Assembly (NCBI RefSeq): GCF_001424945.1
Contig: NZ_LMCW01000056.1
Location: 1-64,000 of the forward strand
Length of the DNA: 64,000 nt
Direction of reading: 5' to 3'
Origin: Rhizobium sp. Root1203
GTDB taxonomy: Bacteria > Pseudomonadota > Alphaproteobacteria > Rhizobiales > Rhizobiaceae
Part shown: piece after piece, positions 24,924 through 34,684 of the stretch
Layout: each line of letters starts with the position of its first letter
Position numbering within the stretch: position 1 is the first letter of the stretch
Program-made: the position numbers and the translations under genes
The notes under the pieces: generated by a model
Told to the model about the DNA's origin: nothing
What the model saw: the letters and a program-made list of their open reading frames with translations, nothing else
Databases searched by the model: none

Positions 24924-26459
24924 TTACTCGACTGTAACGTCGGTCAGCTTCAGGCGGTTGTCCGGAGGCGCGATGAAGCCCTTGACCCGCTTGTTGATGC
25001 CGAAGATGGCGTTGGAATTATAGAGGGGCAGTTCGAGCGCCCGCTCGGACGCGTAGGCTGCGACTTCCTTGAGGATGCGTTCGCGCTCGCTGCGGTCGGT
25101 CAGCGGACGCTGCGATTCCAGCAGCTTGTCCAGCTTCTCGTCCTTGTCGTACGGGTTCCACTTTTCACCCGAATGGTACATCGAGTAGGCCGTATTGTCG
25201 TAGTCGAACGTCCAGCCGCCCCACTTCTGCTGGAACATCGCGCCGGTCTTGCCCTGCGGTATGATGTCATTCAGCAGAACGTTGGTTTCGTAAGGCTTGA
25301 TGGTGGCGGTGATGCCGACCATCGATAGGTAGCTGGAGACGATTTGCGCCACTTCGTTCATCGTCGCGTCGTTGCCACGGATGTCGATCTGCAGCGTTGC
25401 GCCCTGCTTCACGCCAGCCTCTGCCAGAAGCTTCTTTGCACCAGCCGGATCGTAGGGGAGCGCCTTCAGGTTCGCGTCGTAGCCGAACGACAGCGCGCTC
25501 TGGAAGCTGACGATCTCGGAAGCCTGGCCCGCGAGGATCGACTTGACGATCGTGGCGCGGTCGACAGCCATGATGATTGCCTGGCGGACCTTCGGATCGG
25601 CAGTGATGCCGTCGCGGGTGTTGAAGCGTAGCGCATCGACGGTCGGACCCGGAACGCTGACGATCTCGAGTTTGGAATCGCCTTGGATAACCGGGATCAT
25701 GCCGATCGGAATGGTCGGCGGGATGACGAGATCGACGCGACCGGCCTGCAGTTCAGCAACGGCGGTCGATGGCTCGGCGATGAAGCGGAATTCGAGCTCA
25801 GACAGCTTCGGTGCGCCGCCCCAGTAGTCGGCATTGGCTTCAAGCGCGATGTTCACCTTCGGTGCGTAGGACACGAACTTGAAGGCACCGGTACCGACCG
25901 GATTGAGGTTGAAATTGTCTTCGCCCTTTTCCTGAATGTACTTCGGCGGGACGATCATGCCGCCATAGCCGGCCAGCTTGGTCAGAAGGACGGGGTCCGG
26001 CGCCTTCAGCTTCATATCCACCGTATAGTTATCGACGACTTCGACGCTTTCGATCGAGATGTAGTTGGAACGCTGCGGGCCTTTGGCACCCTGTTCGCCG
26101 AGAAGGCGCTCGAAGGTGAACTTTACGGCGTCGGCATTGAAGGCCTCGCCATTGTGGAACTTGACGTTGTGACGCAGCTTGAAGCGGATGCGCTTGCCTT
26201 CGTCGAGCTCTTCCCAGGATTCAGCAAGGCCCGGCACGACCTTGAGGTCGGGACCGCGGTACGTCAGGCCATCGAATATGTTGGTGGCGACAGCTGCCCA
26301 CTGGACGAGAAAGGTATCGATCGGATCCCAGCTGCCCGGATCCTGTGGGCTCGAAATAGTCATCTTGCCGGCGGCGAAGGCCGGTCCTGCCGTGAGGGCC
26401 GTGCCCGACAGCGCGAGCGCCATGAAGGCCGTCGCCATTCCCGGTTTGAACGTTGTCAT
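24924..26459 (-). CDS. Peptide ABC transporter substrate-binding protein (SBP_bac_5)
   Basis: The 511-residue protein has a signal peptide (MTTFKPGMATAFMALALSG, cleaved near AFA-AG) and the family-5 fold of DppA/OppA: SWDPIDTFLVQWAAVATNIF, GLAESWEELDEGKRIRFKLR with HNVKFHNGEAFNADAVKFTF, and YNSNAIFGI at the C-terminus. It captures a peptide-like ligand in the periplasm. The start at 26459 is preceded by AGGAACAGGGAA. It lies between the ATPase and permease genes; the binding preference cannot be read directly, but co-transcription with 5-oxoprolinase subunits suggests a pyroglutamyl or other lactam-containing ligand. Confidence 0.93.
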   Translation of the reverse strand: MTTFKPGMATAFMALALSGTALTAGPAFAAGKMTISSPQDPGSWDPIDTFLVQWAAVATNIFDGLTYRGPDLKVVPGLAESWEELDEGKRIRFKLRHNVKFHNGEAFNADAVKFTFERLLGEQGAKGPQRSNYISIESVEVVDNYTVDMKLKAPDPVLLTKLAGYGGMIVPPKYIQEKGEDNFNLNPVGTGAFKFVSYAPKVNIALEANADYWGGAPKLSELEFRFIAEPSTAVAELQAGRVDLVIPPTIPIGMIPVIQGDSKLEIVSVPGPTVDALRFNTRDGITADPKVRQAIIMAVDRATIVKSILAGQASEIVSFQSALSFGYDANLKALPYDPAGAKKLLAEAGVKQGATLQIDIRGNDATMNEVAQIVSSYLSMVGITATIKPYETNVLLNDIIPQGKTGAMFQQKWGGWTFDYDNTAYSMYHSGEKWNPYDKDEKLDKLLESQRPLTDRSERERILKEVAAYASERALELPLYNSNAIFGINKRVKGFIAPPDNRLKLTDVTVE

Positions 26460-26504
26460 TTCCCTGTTCCTCTCTTCCGTTGTTCTGCGATTTTTCGCGG
26501 TTGC

Positions 26505-28331
26505 TCAGGCGCTCCTCGCGACGAAGTGGCCTGGATTGATTTCCTCGTGGGCGAGGAGGGCGGGCTCGTCGCCGACGCGCCGCACCGGATTGGGGATCTC
26601 GCCCTCGATCATTGCCGTGCGGCGCACGACGGTCGGATCGGCGACCGGAACCGCCGAGAGCAAGCGACGGGTATAGTCGTGCGTCGGCGTCTCGAACACC
26701 TGGCGGCGCGAGCCCATTTCCATGATCTGGCCAAGATAGAGAACTGCGACCCGGTGGCTCATTTTCTCCACCACGGCCATGTCGTGGCTGATGAAGAGAT
26801 ACGCCAGCCCACGCTCAGCCTGCAGGTCCATGAACAGGTTGATGATTTGCGCCTGGATCGACACGTCGAGCGCCGACAGCGCTTCGTCGGCAATGATCAG
26901 TTTCGGGTCTGAAGCAAGTGCGCGGGCGATGCAGACACGCTGGCGCTGGCCGCCGGAAAACTCGTGCGGATAACGCGTTGCAAACTCGGAACTCAGGCCG
27001 ACGCGTTCCAGAAGCTCGTCGACGCGGCGGCGCACGGCCTTCTGGTTGGAGATCAGGCTGTGTGTGTTGATCGGCTCGGCAATCGAGAAGCCGACGGTCT
27101 TGCGCGGGTCGAGCGAGGCGAACGGATCCTGGAATATATACTGCACTTCCTGGCGCATGCGAAAGCGCTCGGCCGCCGACATCGATGAATAAGTGCGGCC
27201 GTTGAAGGCGATCTCGCCGCCCATCGACCCCTGCAGCTGCTGGATCGTGCGGCCGATCGTCGATTTTCCGGAACCGGATTCGCCGACCAGCGCCAGCGTC
27301 TCGCCGGGGTGGATGTCGAAGGTGACCTTCTGGACGGCGCTGCAGCGATGCGTCGCCTTGCCGAACAGGTTCTTGCGGATATCAAAGCGGACGAACAGGT
27401 CCTTTACCGACAGAAGGGGCCTCTCGTCGTATTTCGCCGTGTCCTGTACGCGTTCCTCGCCAACCACAGTCGGCTGCCCATCCTGCAACACGGTGAGCGG
27501 CAGCCGCTTCGGAAAGTCTTCCCCGGTCATGCTGCCAAGGCGTGGAACAGCTGCAAGAAGCGTGCGGGTGTAGGGGTGCTGCGGGTTCGCGAAGATCTCC
27601 CGAACCGGACCCTCCTCGACCTTCCTTCCCTTCCACATCACGACCACATAGTCGGCCATTTCGGCGACGACACCCATGTCATGGGTGATAAAGACCATGC
27701 CCATGCCGAGCGTTTTCTGCAGGTCGCGCATGATGTTGAGGATCTGCGCCTGGATAGTGACGTCGAGTGCGGTCGTCGGTTCGTCGGCAATCAAAAGCTT
27801 GGGACGACAGGCGAGAGCCATTGCAATCATCACGCGCTGGCGCATGCCGCCGGACAATTGATGCGGATAGCGCGTCAGCAGCTCGGTGGCGTCAGGCAGG
27901 CGCACCATGTCGAGAAGCCGCCCCGCCTCCGCCATGGCGGCAGTCTTGCCCATCTTCTCGTGCAGCATCAGCACTTCGCAAATCTGGTCGCCGATCGTGA
28001 AGACCGGGTTGAGCGACGTCATCGGTTCCTGGAAGATCATGGCGATCTCCTTGCCGCGGATCGAACGCATCTCCTTCTGCGGGGCCTTCAACAGGTCCTT
28101 GTCTTCGAACATGATGCGGCCGGAAGCAAACGTCGCGCCCATCATGTCGGCAAGTCGCATGGTCGAGAGTGAGGTCACCGACTTGCCGGAACCGGATTCG
28201 CCGACGACGGCCACCGTCTTGCCCGCCTCGACGGAAAACGACAGGTCGTCGACCACACGGCTTGCCCCGAATTCGACGCTCAGGCCTTCGACCGACAGCA
28301 GCGGCTTGCGATCCTTTATCGGGGTTATCAT
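26505..28331 (-). CDS. Peptide ABC transporter ATPase, fused DppD-DppF
   Basis: The 608-residue protein contains two complete ATPase halves of the oligopeptide class. Each has Walker A GESGSGKS, the signature LSGGMRQRV or FSGGQRQRV, and Walker [13 protein letters not shown] or [12 protein letters not shown]. The second Walker B region has ALSALD where TSALD is usual. The half ending near residue 290 carries the oligopeptide/dipeptide C-terminal extension (PHQ..., HPYTRTLL). Such fused ATPases replace separate DppD and DppF. Its start overlaps the biotin-carboxylase stop by four bases, so it is coupled to the metabolic genes upstream. Confidence 0.94.
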   Translation of the reverse strand: MITPIKDRKPLLSVEGLSVEFGASRVVDDLSFSVEAGKTVAVVGESGSGKSVTSLSTMRLADMMGATFASGRIMFEDKDLLKAPQKEMRSIRGKEIAMIFQEPMTSLNPVFTIGDQICEVLMLHEKMGKTAAMAEAGRLLDMVRLPDATELLTRYPHQLSGGMRQRVMIAMALACRPKLLIADEPTTALDVTIQAQILNIMRDLQKTLGMGMVFITHDMGVVAEMADYVVVMWKGRKVEEGPVREIFANPQHPYTRTLLAAVPRLGSMTGEDFPKRLPLTVLQDGQPTVVGEERVQDTAKYDERPLLSVKDLFVRFDIRKNLFGKATHRCSAVQKVTFDIHPGETLALVGESGSGKSTIGRTIQQLQGSMGGEIAFNGRTYSSMSAAERFRMRQEVQYIFQDPFASLDPRKTVGFSIAEPINTHSLISNQKAVRRRVDELLERVGLSSEFATRYPHEFSGGQRQRVCIARALASDPKLIIADEALSALDVSIQAQIINLFMDLQAERGLAYLFISHDMAVVEKMSHRVAVLYLGQIMEMGSRRQVFETPTHDYTRRLLSAVPVADPTVVRRTAMIEGEIPNPVRRVGDEPALLAHEEINPGHFVARSA

Positions 28332-30121
28332 GTCAGGCTCTCCGGCTTGGCTTGCGCGGTGTCGGTCTTGGTCACGCCTGTCTTTGCATCGCCTGTCTGT
28401 GGCGCGATGCGGGCGATGATGGCGCCTGCGGTCTGGCTGGAACCGGCAACGGCAAGAAGGGTAATGACGCCGGCGACCGGCGCCATTACCGCCGTCTCCA
28501 TCTTCATCACATCCATCATTGCCAGCAATTCACCCTTTTCCACGGTAGCGCCATCTGAAACATTCCAGTGCGCGAGCAGACCCGGAACCGGCGCACAAAC
28601 GGCTCCACCCTCCGGTTCGGCTTTTGCCGTCTGTGGCTGCAAGGCCTGACCCGGTGCCTGCCCGAGCAGGCGCAGGAAGGCATCAGGAATGGCGATTTCA
28701 ACACGCTTTCCGTCGATCTCGACATGGCCACGCATGAGGCCGCCTTCCGCAGGTGCAGGACGTGGAGCCGCTTCCAGCGTTTCGGCAAAATCGGTTTCGA
28801 TCCAGCGGGTATGGACGCGAAAATCCTTGCCGGCAAAGTCTGCATGATCGAGCACGGCGCGATGAAATGGCAGAACGGACGGTACGCCTTCGATCCTGAA
28901 CTCGCTCAGCGCACGACGTCCGCGGGCAATGGCCTGATCGCGGGTTGCACCCCAGACGATCAATTTCGCGGCAAGCGAATCGAACATCGGCGGAATGGCC
29001 GAGCCCCTGGTCACGCCCGAATCCAGCCGCACGCCGGGACCGGACGGCGCCGAAAATTCGGAAATCTCGCCGGCGGATGGCAGAAAGCCGCGGCCAGGAT
29101 CCTCCATGTTGATACGGAATTCGATGGCGTGGCCGCGCGGTTCCGGCATCTCCGTAACACTGATCGGCAGGCCCTCGGCAATACGGAACTGCTCGATTAC
29201 GAGATCCAGCCCGGTGGTCTCTTCGGTCACCGGATGTTCGACCTGCAAACGGGTATTCACCTCAAGGAAGGAGATCACGCCATCGGCGCTCAGCAGGAAT
29301 TCCACCGTTCCGGCGCCGGTATAACCGGCCTCTGCACAGATATCGCGCGATGCCTCGTGGATTTTCTGGCGCTGCTCGGGCGAAAGGAAGGGCGCAGGAG
29401 CCTCCTCGACGAGCTTCTGGTTGCGTCGCTGCAGCGAGCAGTCGCGGGTTCCGACGACCAGAACATTGCCGAGGCGGTCCGCCAGCACCTGCGCCTCGAT
29501 ATGTCGCGGGCGATCGAGAAACTGCTCGACATAGCATTCGCCGCGACCGAACGCGGCGACCGCTTCGCGCGTGGCCGATAGGAAAAGTTCCTCGACCTCA
29601 TCGAGATGGCGGGCGATCTTCAGCCCACGTCCGCCACCGCCATGCGCCGCCTTTATGGCGATCGGCATGCCGAATTTCCGCGCGAAGGTCAAAGCTTCCG
29701 CGGGAGAAGAAATCGCGTCGTCGCTGCCTGCAACCAGCGGTGCGCCGACCTTCTGGGCGATACGCCGGGCTTCCAGCTTGTCGCCAAGCGCGTCAATCAC
29801 TTTTGGATCAGGACCGATCCAGGTCAGGCCGGCATCGGTAACCGCCTGCGCAAACTCGGCGCGTTCGGACAGGAAGCCATAACCTGGATGTACGGCATCG
29901 ACGCCGGAACGCATGGCGACGGCAATCAGCTTTTCGATGTCGAGATAGCTGTCCTTTGCGCCAGCACCATTCAGCGCATAGGCCTCGTCGGCCTGCGCGA
30001 CAAACAGCGCGTCGGCGTCTGCATCCGCGTAGACGGCGACGGATCTCAGACCGTAATCCTTGCAGGCCCGGATGATCCGCACCGCGATCTCACCGCGGTT
30101 GGCAATCAGAACCTTTTTCAT
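28328..30121 (-). CDS. Biotin carboxylase with C-terminal biotinyl domain (AccC/BCCP fusion)
   Basis: The 597-residue protein starts with the biotin-carboxylase N-domain (MKKVLIANRGEIAVRIIRA), continues with an ATP-grasp domain (AAHGGGGRGLKIA, EEAPAPFLSPEQR, EVNTRLQVEHPVTE) and a biotin-carboxylase C domain, and ends in a biotinyl-carrier domain with the modified lysine in VMKMET at about residue 540. It should carboxylate its own biotin using ATP and bicarbonate. Here the partner that would receive the carboxyl group is probably the PxpB-PxpC fusion encoded upstream, whose domains resemble the carboxyltransferase of urea carboxylase. The start overlaps the upstream stop by four bases. A propionyl- or acetyl-CoA role is less likely, since no CoA carboxyltransferase is nearby. 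Confidence 0.93.
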   Translation of the reverse strand: MKKVLIANRGEIAVRIIRACKDYGLRSVAVYADADADALFVAQADEAYALNGAGAKDSYLDIEKLIAVAMRSGVDAVHPGYGFLSERAEFAQAVTDAGLTWIGPDPKVIDALGDKLEARRIAQKVGAPLVAGSDDAISSPAEALTFARKFGMPIAIKAAHGGGGRGLKIARHLDEVEELFLSATREAVAAFGRGECYVEQFLDRPRHIEAQVLADRLGNVLVVGTRDCSLQRRNQKLVEEAPAPFLSPEQRQKIHEASRDICAEAGYTGAGTVEFLLSADGVISFLEVNTRLQVEHPVTEETTGLDLVIEQFRIAEGLPISVTEMPEPRGHAIEFRINMEDPGRGFLPSAGEISEFSAPSGPGVRLDSGVTRGSAIPPMFDSLAAKLIVWGATRDQAIARGRRALSEFRIEGVPSVLPFHRAVLDHADFAGKDFRVHTRWIETDFAETLEAAPRPAPAEGGLMRGHVEIDGKRVEIAIPDAFLRLLGQAPGQALQPQTAKAEPEGGAVCAPVPGLLAHWNVSDGATVEKGELLAMMDVMKMETAVMAPVAGVITLLAVAGSSQTAGAIIARIAPQTGDAKTGVTKTDTAQAKPESLT

Positions 30122-31761
30122 GTGCATTTTCCTGGAATGATGCGGGGAGCAAAGGGGCTGATCGCATTGAAACGGATGCGGGCCCCGACGGGTACCTGGC
30201 CGGCAAGATCAAGATGGTGGCCGGCGACAGTGGCGATGACAGGATATCCGCCGGTCAGCGGATGATCGGCAAGGAAAAGGACCGGTTGGCCGCTCGCCGG
30301 CACCTGCAGAGCGCCGCGGACCGTGGCCTCGCTCGGCAATTCATTGTGGCTCTTGCGCTCCAGCGCTTCACCGGCGAGACGAATGCCGACGCGGCTTGAT
30401 TGCGGCGTGACGGTCCACTCCTGTGACAGGAAGCTTTCGACAGATTGTTCTGTAAACCAGTCCGTGCGCGGACCCATGGCGACGTCCAAAATAACAGTCT
30501 CGTCGGTGCCCGGCATCTCGAAAGCGGGAAGTTCCGTCGTCGAGACAAGCGCCCCGGCGAGGGCAGTGCGGACTGCGACCACATCGCCCGGCGTCAATGC
30601 CGCAGGCCCGATCTGCGCAAGCGTGTCGGTAGCGGCACTGCCAAGGACTGGATTGACTTCGAAGCCGCCACGAAACGCCAGGTAGCTGCGCATGCCGGCC
30701 GAAGGCATCTCGAGCGAAACGGTGTCGCCATCGTCGAGCGCGATCGCGCTATGACGAGATGCCGGTATTTTCATTCCGGCTGCATTCATGATGGTGATCG
30801 CTGCCGTTGCACCGGTCACGGCGATGACGCCGCGCCCGCGCATGCGAAAACGCAGGCCACCAAGAACAATTTCGAGAGCGGCTGCATCGACCGGATTGCC
30901 TACCAGGCGATTGGCGGCCTTGAAGCTGGCGCGATCGGCAGCACCGGACATGCTTATACCTTGGCTTGCCTGGCCGACGCGTCCGAGATCTTGAAACAGC
31001 ACCGGCAGTGCGGTCGCAACGATCTCGACTGCCGTCGATGCCGTGTCGAGCGTCTTGCGATCCTTGGCCTTGGCGGCAGCCATTTCAGCACCGGCAATCT
31101 CATAGGCTTTTTCTGCAGAGATCTCGTGAAAACGCACGCGGCTGCCGGGTTGCAGCAGGGAGGGCGGCGTCCGGTCGATATCAAACATGGAAAGCGGTGT
31201 GGTGCCGATCAGTTGCCAACCACCGGGGCTGGCCTTCGGGTAGATGCCGCTGAATTCTCCAGCCAGGCCGACTGCCCCTACGGGTACATGCGTGCGCGGC
31301 GATTTCCGGCGCGGGACCGTCAGACGCGCGTCGCCGCCGGCCAAATAGCCGAATCCGGGCGCAAAACCAGTAAAGGCGACGACATACTCGCTGCCGACAT
31401 GCAGGCGCACGACGTCGTCGCGGCTGATGCCGAGAATGCCGGCGACCTCCTGGAGGTCTTCCCCATCGTACCAGACAGGAATTTCCACCAGCGGGCCAGT
31501 CGCCGTCTTGCGTTCGCTTCCGGCACAGGCCGAAACGATTTCCGTTATCGCGTCGTTCGAAATGATGCTCGGGTCGAACGATATCAACAGCGTGCGGGCA
31601 GCCGGAATGATCTCCCGGATGCCGTTGACGGGATTGCTTTCGAGAACGTCGAAGAGCGCCAGCGCGGCGCTGAGGTCGGCAAGTTCAAGCAGCACGCAAT
31701 CTGCCCGCACCGGGAGGATGCGTATGATATCGCGGGTGGGGGTAGGGGGGACGCGCCGCAT
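30118..31761 (-). CDS. pxpBC: Fused PxpB-PxpC (KipI-KipA) 5-oxoprolinase / carboxyltransferase-type protein
   Basis: The 547-residue protein joins an N-terminal KipI/PxpB-like domain (AHS1, about residues 1-225; SFDPSI, FAPGFGYLAG, RKSPRTHVPVGAVG) to a C-terminal KipA/PxpC-like domain (AHS2, about 240-545; GRVGQASQGISMSGAADRAS). E. coli PxpB and PxpC are separate proteins and act with PxpA to cleave 5-oxoproline with ATP. The same two domains form the carboxyltransferase part of urea carboxylase. A biotin carboxylase follows directly with a four-base overlap, which supports either reading. It starts six bases after the pxpA stop. Confidence 0.9.
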   Translation of the reverse strand: MRRVPPTPTRDIIRILPVRADCVLLELADLSAALALFDVLESNPVNGIREIIPAARTLLISFDPSIISNDAITEIVSACAGSERKTATGPLVEIPVWYDGEDLQEVAGILGISRDDVVRLHVGSEYVVAFTGFAPGFGYLAGGDARLTVPRRKSPRTHVPVGAVGLAGEFSGIYPKASPGGWQLIGTTPLSMFDIDRTPPSLLQPGSRVRFHEISAEKAYEIAGAEMAAAKAKDRKTLDTASTAVEIVATALPVLFQDLGRVGQASQGISMSGAADRASFKAANRLVGNPVDAAALEIVLGGLRFRMRGRGVIAVTGATAAITIMNAAGMKIPASRHSAIALDDGDTVSLEMPSAGMRSYLAFRGGFEVNPVLGSAATDTLAQIGPAALTPGDVVAVRTALAGALVSTTELPAFEMPGTDETVILDVAMGPRTDWFTEQSVESFLSQEWTVTPQSSRVGIRLAGEALERKSHNELPSEATVRGALQVPASGQPVLFLADHPLTGGYPVIATVAGHHLDLAGQVPVGARIRFNAISPFAPRIIPGKCT

Positions 31762-31767
31762 GATCGT

Positions 31768-32535
31768 TCAGCCCGCCGCGGTAAATGCGCGGATGGCGAG
31801 GCCGGATTGCTCGAGAAGCGTACGCAGGCGCTGCGCGATCGCCACGGCGCCTGGGCTGTCGCCATGGACGCAGATCGATTGGGCGTCGATCTTCGTCAGC
31901 GTGCCGTCGACGGCTTCGATGACGCCTTCGGTGACCATGCGAACCATCCGTGCTGCCACGAGATCGGGATGGTGCAGGACGGCTCCCTTTTCCCGGCGAG
32001 AGACGAGATTACCCGCGGCCGTATAGGCACGGTCGGCAAACGCTTCGGCGACCACCGTCAGACCGGCAGAACGCGCCCAGCCGACAAGTGGCGAGCCAGC
32101 AAGCGCCATAAGCACGAGCGATGGATCGACGGCGCAGATCGCGGAAATCACGTCCGTTGCCTGGCGTTCATCGATGGCGATTGTGTTGTAGAGCGCGCCA
32201 TGCGGCTTCACATAGGTCACGCGCGTGCCAGCTGCCTGGGCCAGACCCTTCAGGGCGCCGATCTGATAGATCACGTCGCCCACGAGTTCTTCGCTGCTGG
32301 GATCCATGTTGCGCCGCCCGAAGCCGGCGAGGTCGCGGTAGCCGACATGGGCGCCGACTGCGACGCCGCGCTCGGCTGCCGCACGCAAGGTTTGTAACAT
32401 GCCCGCCGGATCGCCGGCATGGAAGCCGCAAGCGACATTGGCGCTGCTGACTACGTCGAGCATGGCGGCGTCGTCGCCCATCTTCCAGGCGCCAAAGCTC
32501 TCGCCCAAGTCACTATTGATGTCGATGCTCAGCAT
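31768..32535 (-). CDS. pxpA: 5-oxoprolinase subunit PxpA (LamB/YcsF family)
   Basis: The 255-residue protein begins [20 protein letters not shown] and includes [28 protein letters not shown] and [12 protein letters not shown], the hallmark metal-binding and active-site segments of LamB/YcsF proteins. With PxpB and PxpC it hydrolyses 5-oxoproline to glutamate at the cost of ATP. ATG 32535 is chosen, with GGAG upstream; the frame extends 17 codons without a better signal. It is the first gene of the minus-strand operon and lies 166 bases from a divergent GntR gene. Confidence 0.92.
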   Translation of the reverse strand: MLSIDINSDLGESFGAWKMGDDAAMLDVVSSANVACGFHAGDPAGMLQTLRAAAERGVAVGAHVGYRDLAGFGRRNMDPSSEELVGDVIYQIGALKGLAQAAGTRVTYVKPHGALYNTIAIDERQATDVISAICAVDPSLVLMALAGSPLVGWARSAGLTVVAEAFADRAYTAAGNLVSRREKGAVLHHPDLVAARMVRMVTEGVIEAVDGTLTKIDAQSICVHGDSPGAVAIAQRLRTLLEQSGLAIRAFTAAG

Positions 32536-32580
32536 GATGATTGCTCCAGCCATAAACCTGCCGAGAAAACTAACAAAAAC

Positions 32581-32609
32581 GAACAATGCTGTCCATAGTG
32601 TTGAACAAT
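32581..32609. promoter_or_regulatory. GAACAAT direct repeats between pxpA and the GntR gene
   Basis: GAACAAT occurs at 32581-32587 and 32603-32609, 22 bases apart, in the AT-rich divergent promoter region. They could be binding elements for the adjacent GntR regulator, but FCD-type GntR operators are usually short palindromes, so this is tentative. Confidence 0.3.
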
Positions 32610-32701
32610 CTTTATCTATTGCTTTACAAGAAGTCGGTTGCCTAATAGGTGAGAAAACCGGCTTTGGTTCACGTTAGCCGCTTTCCAGCGTCATTTCGCT
32701 T

Positions 32702-33496
32702 GTGACCGCCAGCGAAGCACTTTACCGGGAGGAAGATCTGGTCCGCAGGAAGGGGAGCCGCTTGGCTGCACGCAAATCGCAAGGTGTTGAAACAGAGTCT
32801 TCCGGCCTTGCCGAAGGCAGCGCCCCGTTTGCGGTGCGTTCGAATGAGCCTGCGCAGACCTTGGCCGAGACGGTGGCTGGGCGCATCCGCGACAAGGTCA
32901 TTTCAGGCATCCTCACGCCGGGCAGCCATCTTTCCGAGCAGACGCTCAGTGATGAGCTGCAGGTTTCGCGCAATACGTTGCGCGAGGTTTTCCGGATCCT
33001 GACAAACGAAGGGCTTCTGCGCTACGAGGCCAATCGCGGCGTCTTCGTCTCGACGCCAAGCATGTCGACCATCATCGACATCTACCGGGTGCGGCGCTTC
33101 ATCGCGTGTCCCGCGCTTGCGCAGGCCCATCCTCTCCATCCTGGGGTGAAACGCATGCGCGCTGCAGTGGAAAGCGCCTGCCGGTGCCGCGAAGCTCAAG
33201 ACTGGCTCGGCGTCGGCAGCGCCGACATCGCCTTCCATACCGCAATCATCGAACTGGCCGACAGTCCGCGTCTGTCAAGCTTCTACGCGCATATCTCGCT
33301 GGAGCTCCGGCTCGTCTTTGGTCTCCTGCAGGATCCTGAATTTCTCCACGGTCCCTTTATCGACCAGAACCGCGAGATTCTCGCCCAACTCGAAAGCGGC
33401 AACGCAGCGGCGGCGGCCGAGATGCTCGAAGCCTATCTTCTCCGGGCCGAGCGTCTCATTCTGGGGGCGTATGCACGCGTAAGCTCTGAGAAGTGA
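32702..33496 (+). CDS. GntR-family regulator, FadR/FCD subgroup
   Basis: The protein (up to 264 residues) has a GntR winged helix (about residues 55-125: AGRIRDKVISGILTPGSHLS, then LSDELQVSRNTLREVFRIL and EANRGVFV) followed by an all-helical FCD ligand-binding domain (about 130-260) with the metal-site histidines in the family positions (FHTAII, and an H in the DQNREI-containing tail region is not clear). It is divergent from the pxp/peptide operon and is its likely regulator. The start is uncertain: GTG 32702 gives the longest product, TTG 32762 has a better ribosome site (GGGGAG). Confidence 0.88.
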   Translation: MTASEALYREEDLVRRKGSRLAARKSQGVETESSGLAEGSAPFAVRSNEPAQTLAETVAGRIRDKVISGILTPGSHLSEQTLSDELQVSRNTLREVFRILTNEGLLRYEANRGVFVSTPSMSTIIDIYRVRRFIACPALAQAHPLHPGVKRMRAAVESACRCREAQDWLGVGSADIAFHTAIIELADSPRLSSFYAHISLELRLVFGLLQDPEFLHGPFIDQNREILAQLESGNAAAAAEMLEAYLLRAERLILGAYARVSSEK

Positions 33497-33856
33497 CAAA
33501 CGGATAAATTCATGGTGATGCCCTCGAGGGACTGCAGACCACACGAAGCATCGTCCGCAGAAAGGACGGGTGATCAAGAGGTGCTGACGTACTGAAATCA
33601 CAAGAGACGAATGTCGGCGGGTCCACATCAAATCTCCATGCCAATCGTCAATTGGGGTTGCGCCTGATCCCATTAAGGGCGATTATTTTTCATGCTGCGA
33701 TGCCCCAGGTTCGGCTCGGCTGCTCTCAGCCATCGCGACGATGCATGCCGCGACCTTTGACTTGTCCAGGCCCCTAACGTCTTGCGTGCGGCTGAAAGCG
33801 GCTTGCATGATCGAAACGACATGCGGCTCGAGAGGGCCGCAAAAGGGGGATACGTC
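33497..33856. other. 360-base gap without a supported gene
   Basis: Between the GntR gene and the NmrA-like gene I find only short antisense frames with no family resemblance. The last 20 bases carry the ribosome binding site (GGGGGA) of the next gene. No clear terminator or dyad is seen. Confidence 0.4.
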
Positions 33857-34606
33857 ATGAAAATTGTTCTCATCGGCGGCACCGGGCTCATCGGATCCAA
33901 GACCGCGGCTCGTTTGCGCGACAAGGGCCACGATGTGATAGCGGCGTCGCCCAAAACTGGCGTCAACACCATCACGGGGGAAGGTCTGATGGAGGCACTA
34001 GCGGGTGCCGAAGTCGTTGTGGATCTTGCCAATGCACCGTCATGGGAAGACAAGGCGGTCCTTGAATTCTTTGAAACGTCGGGCCGCAATCTGCTGGCCG
34101 CGGAAGCCAGGGCAGGCGTAAAACACCATATAGCCCTATCCATCGTTGGAACGGAACGGCTGCCGAAAAACGGGTACTTCAGAGCCAAGCTTGCCCAGGA
34201 GAAGCTGATCAAGGCATCGCCGATCCCCTACACGATCGTCCATTCCACCCAATTCTTCGAATTCCTCAAGGGCATCGCCGATGAAGCCACCATTGGCACC
34301 GTCACTCGACTTTCCCCGGCGGCTTTCCAACCCATCGCCTCGGACGACGTTGCCGATGTGATCGCGGATGTCGCTCTCCGGCAACCGCTCAACGGCACGA
34401 TCGAAATTGCAGGTCCCGAGCGCAGTGGCATGAACGAGTTCGTCGCCCGCTATCTGAAAGCGAGCAACGATCGACGGACGGTCGAAGCAGATGTTCACGC
34501 GCGCTATTTCGGGTCTGAGCTGGATGATCGGTCGCTTGTCCCCGGCGAGGGTGCGACGATTGGCAAGATCGGCTTCGACGATTGGTTTCGACAGCAGTCG
34601 AACTAG
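33857..34606 (+). CDS. NmrA-like NAD(P)-binding reductase
   Basis: The 249-residue protein has a Rossmann N-terminus (MKIVLIGGTGLIGSKTAARL; GGTGLIG is the dinucleotide loop) and the atypical SDR features VIAASPKTGVNTITGEGL, VVDLANAPSW, HHIALSIVGTERLPKNGYFRAK and YTIVHSTQFFEF. This places it among NmrA/QOR2-like oxidoreductases; the substrate is unknown. ATG 33857 has GGGGGA at 7-base spacing. It is the intact member of a paralogous pair; the second, frameshifted copy lies two genes downstream across a cupin gene. Confidence 0.88.
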   Translation: MKIVLIGGTGLIGSKTAARLRDKGHDVIAASPKTGVNTITGEGLMEALAGAEVVVDLANAPSWEDKAVLEFFETSGRNLLAAEARAGVKHHIALSIVGTERLPKNGYFRAKLAQEKLIKASPIPYTIVHSTQFFEFLKGIADEATIGTVTRLSPAAFQPIASDDVADVIADVALRQPLNGTIEIAGPERSGMNEFVARYLKASNDRRTVEADVHARYFGSELDDRSLVPGEGATIGKIGFDDWFRQQSN

Positions 34607-34684
34607 GGCGACATCCGATCAATCGTCTGGCGTTGACCTCGGCACGCCTACGCAGCACCATTCACCAACTGAGGGTTTACGGCA

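Noticed and set aside
30445-32397. 650-codon plus-strand frame over pxpBC and pxpA
   Set aside because: The minus-strand genes have strong family motifs and coupled starts. The plus-strand translation has no recognisable domain.
33673-34212. 179-codon minus-strand frame over the NmrA-like reductase
   Set aside because: It is antisense to a gene with a clear Rossmann motif and ribosome site.
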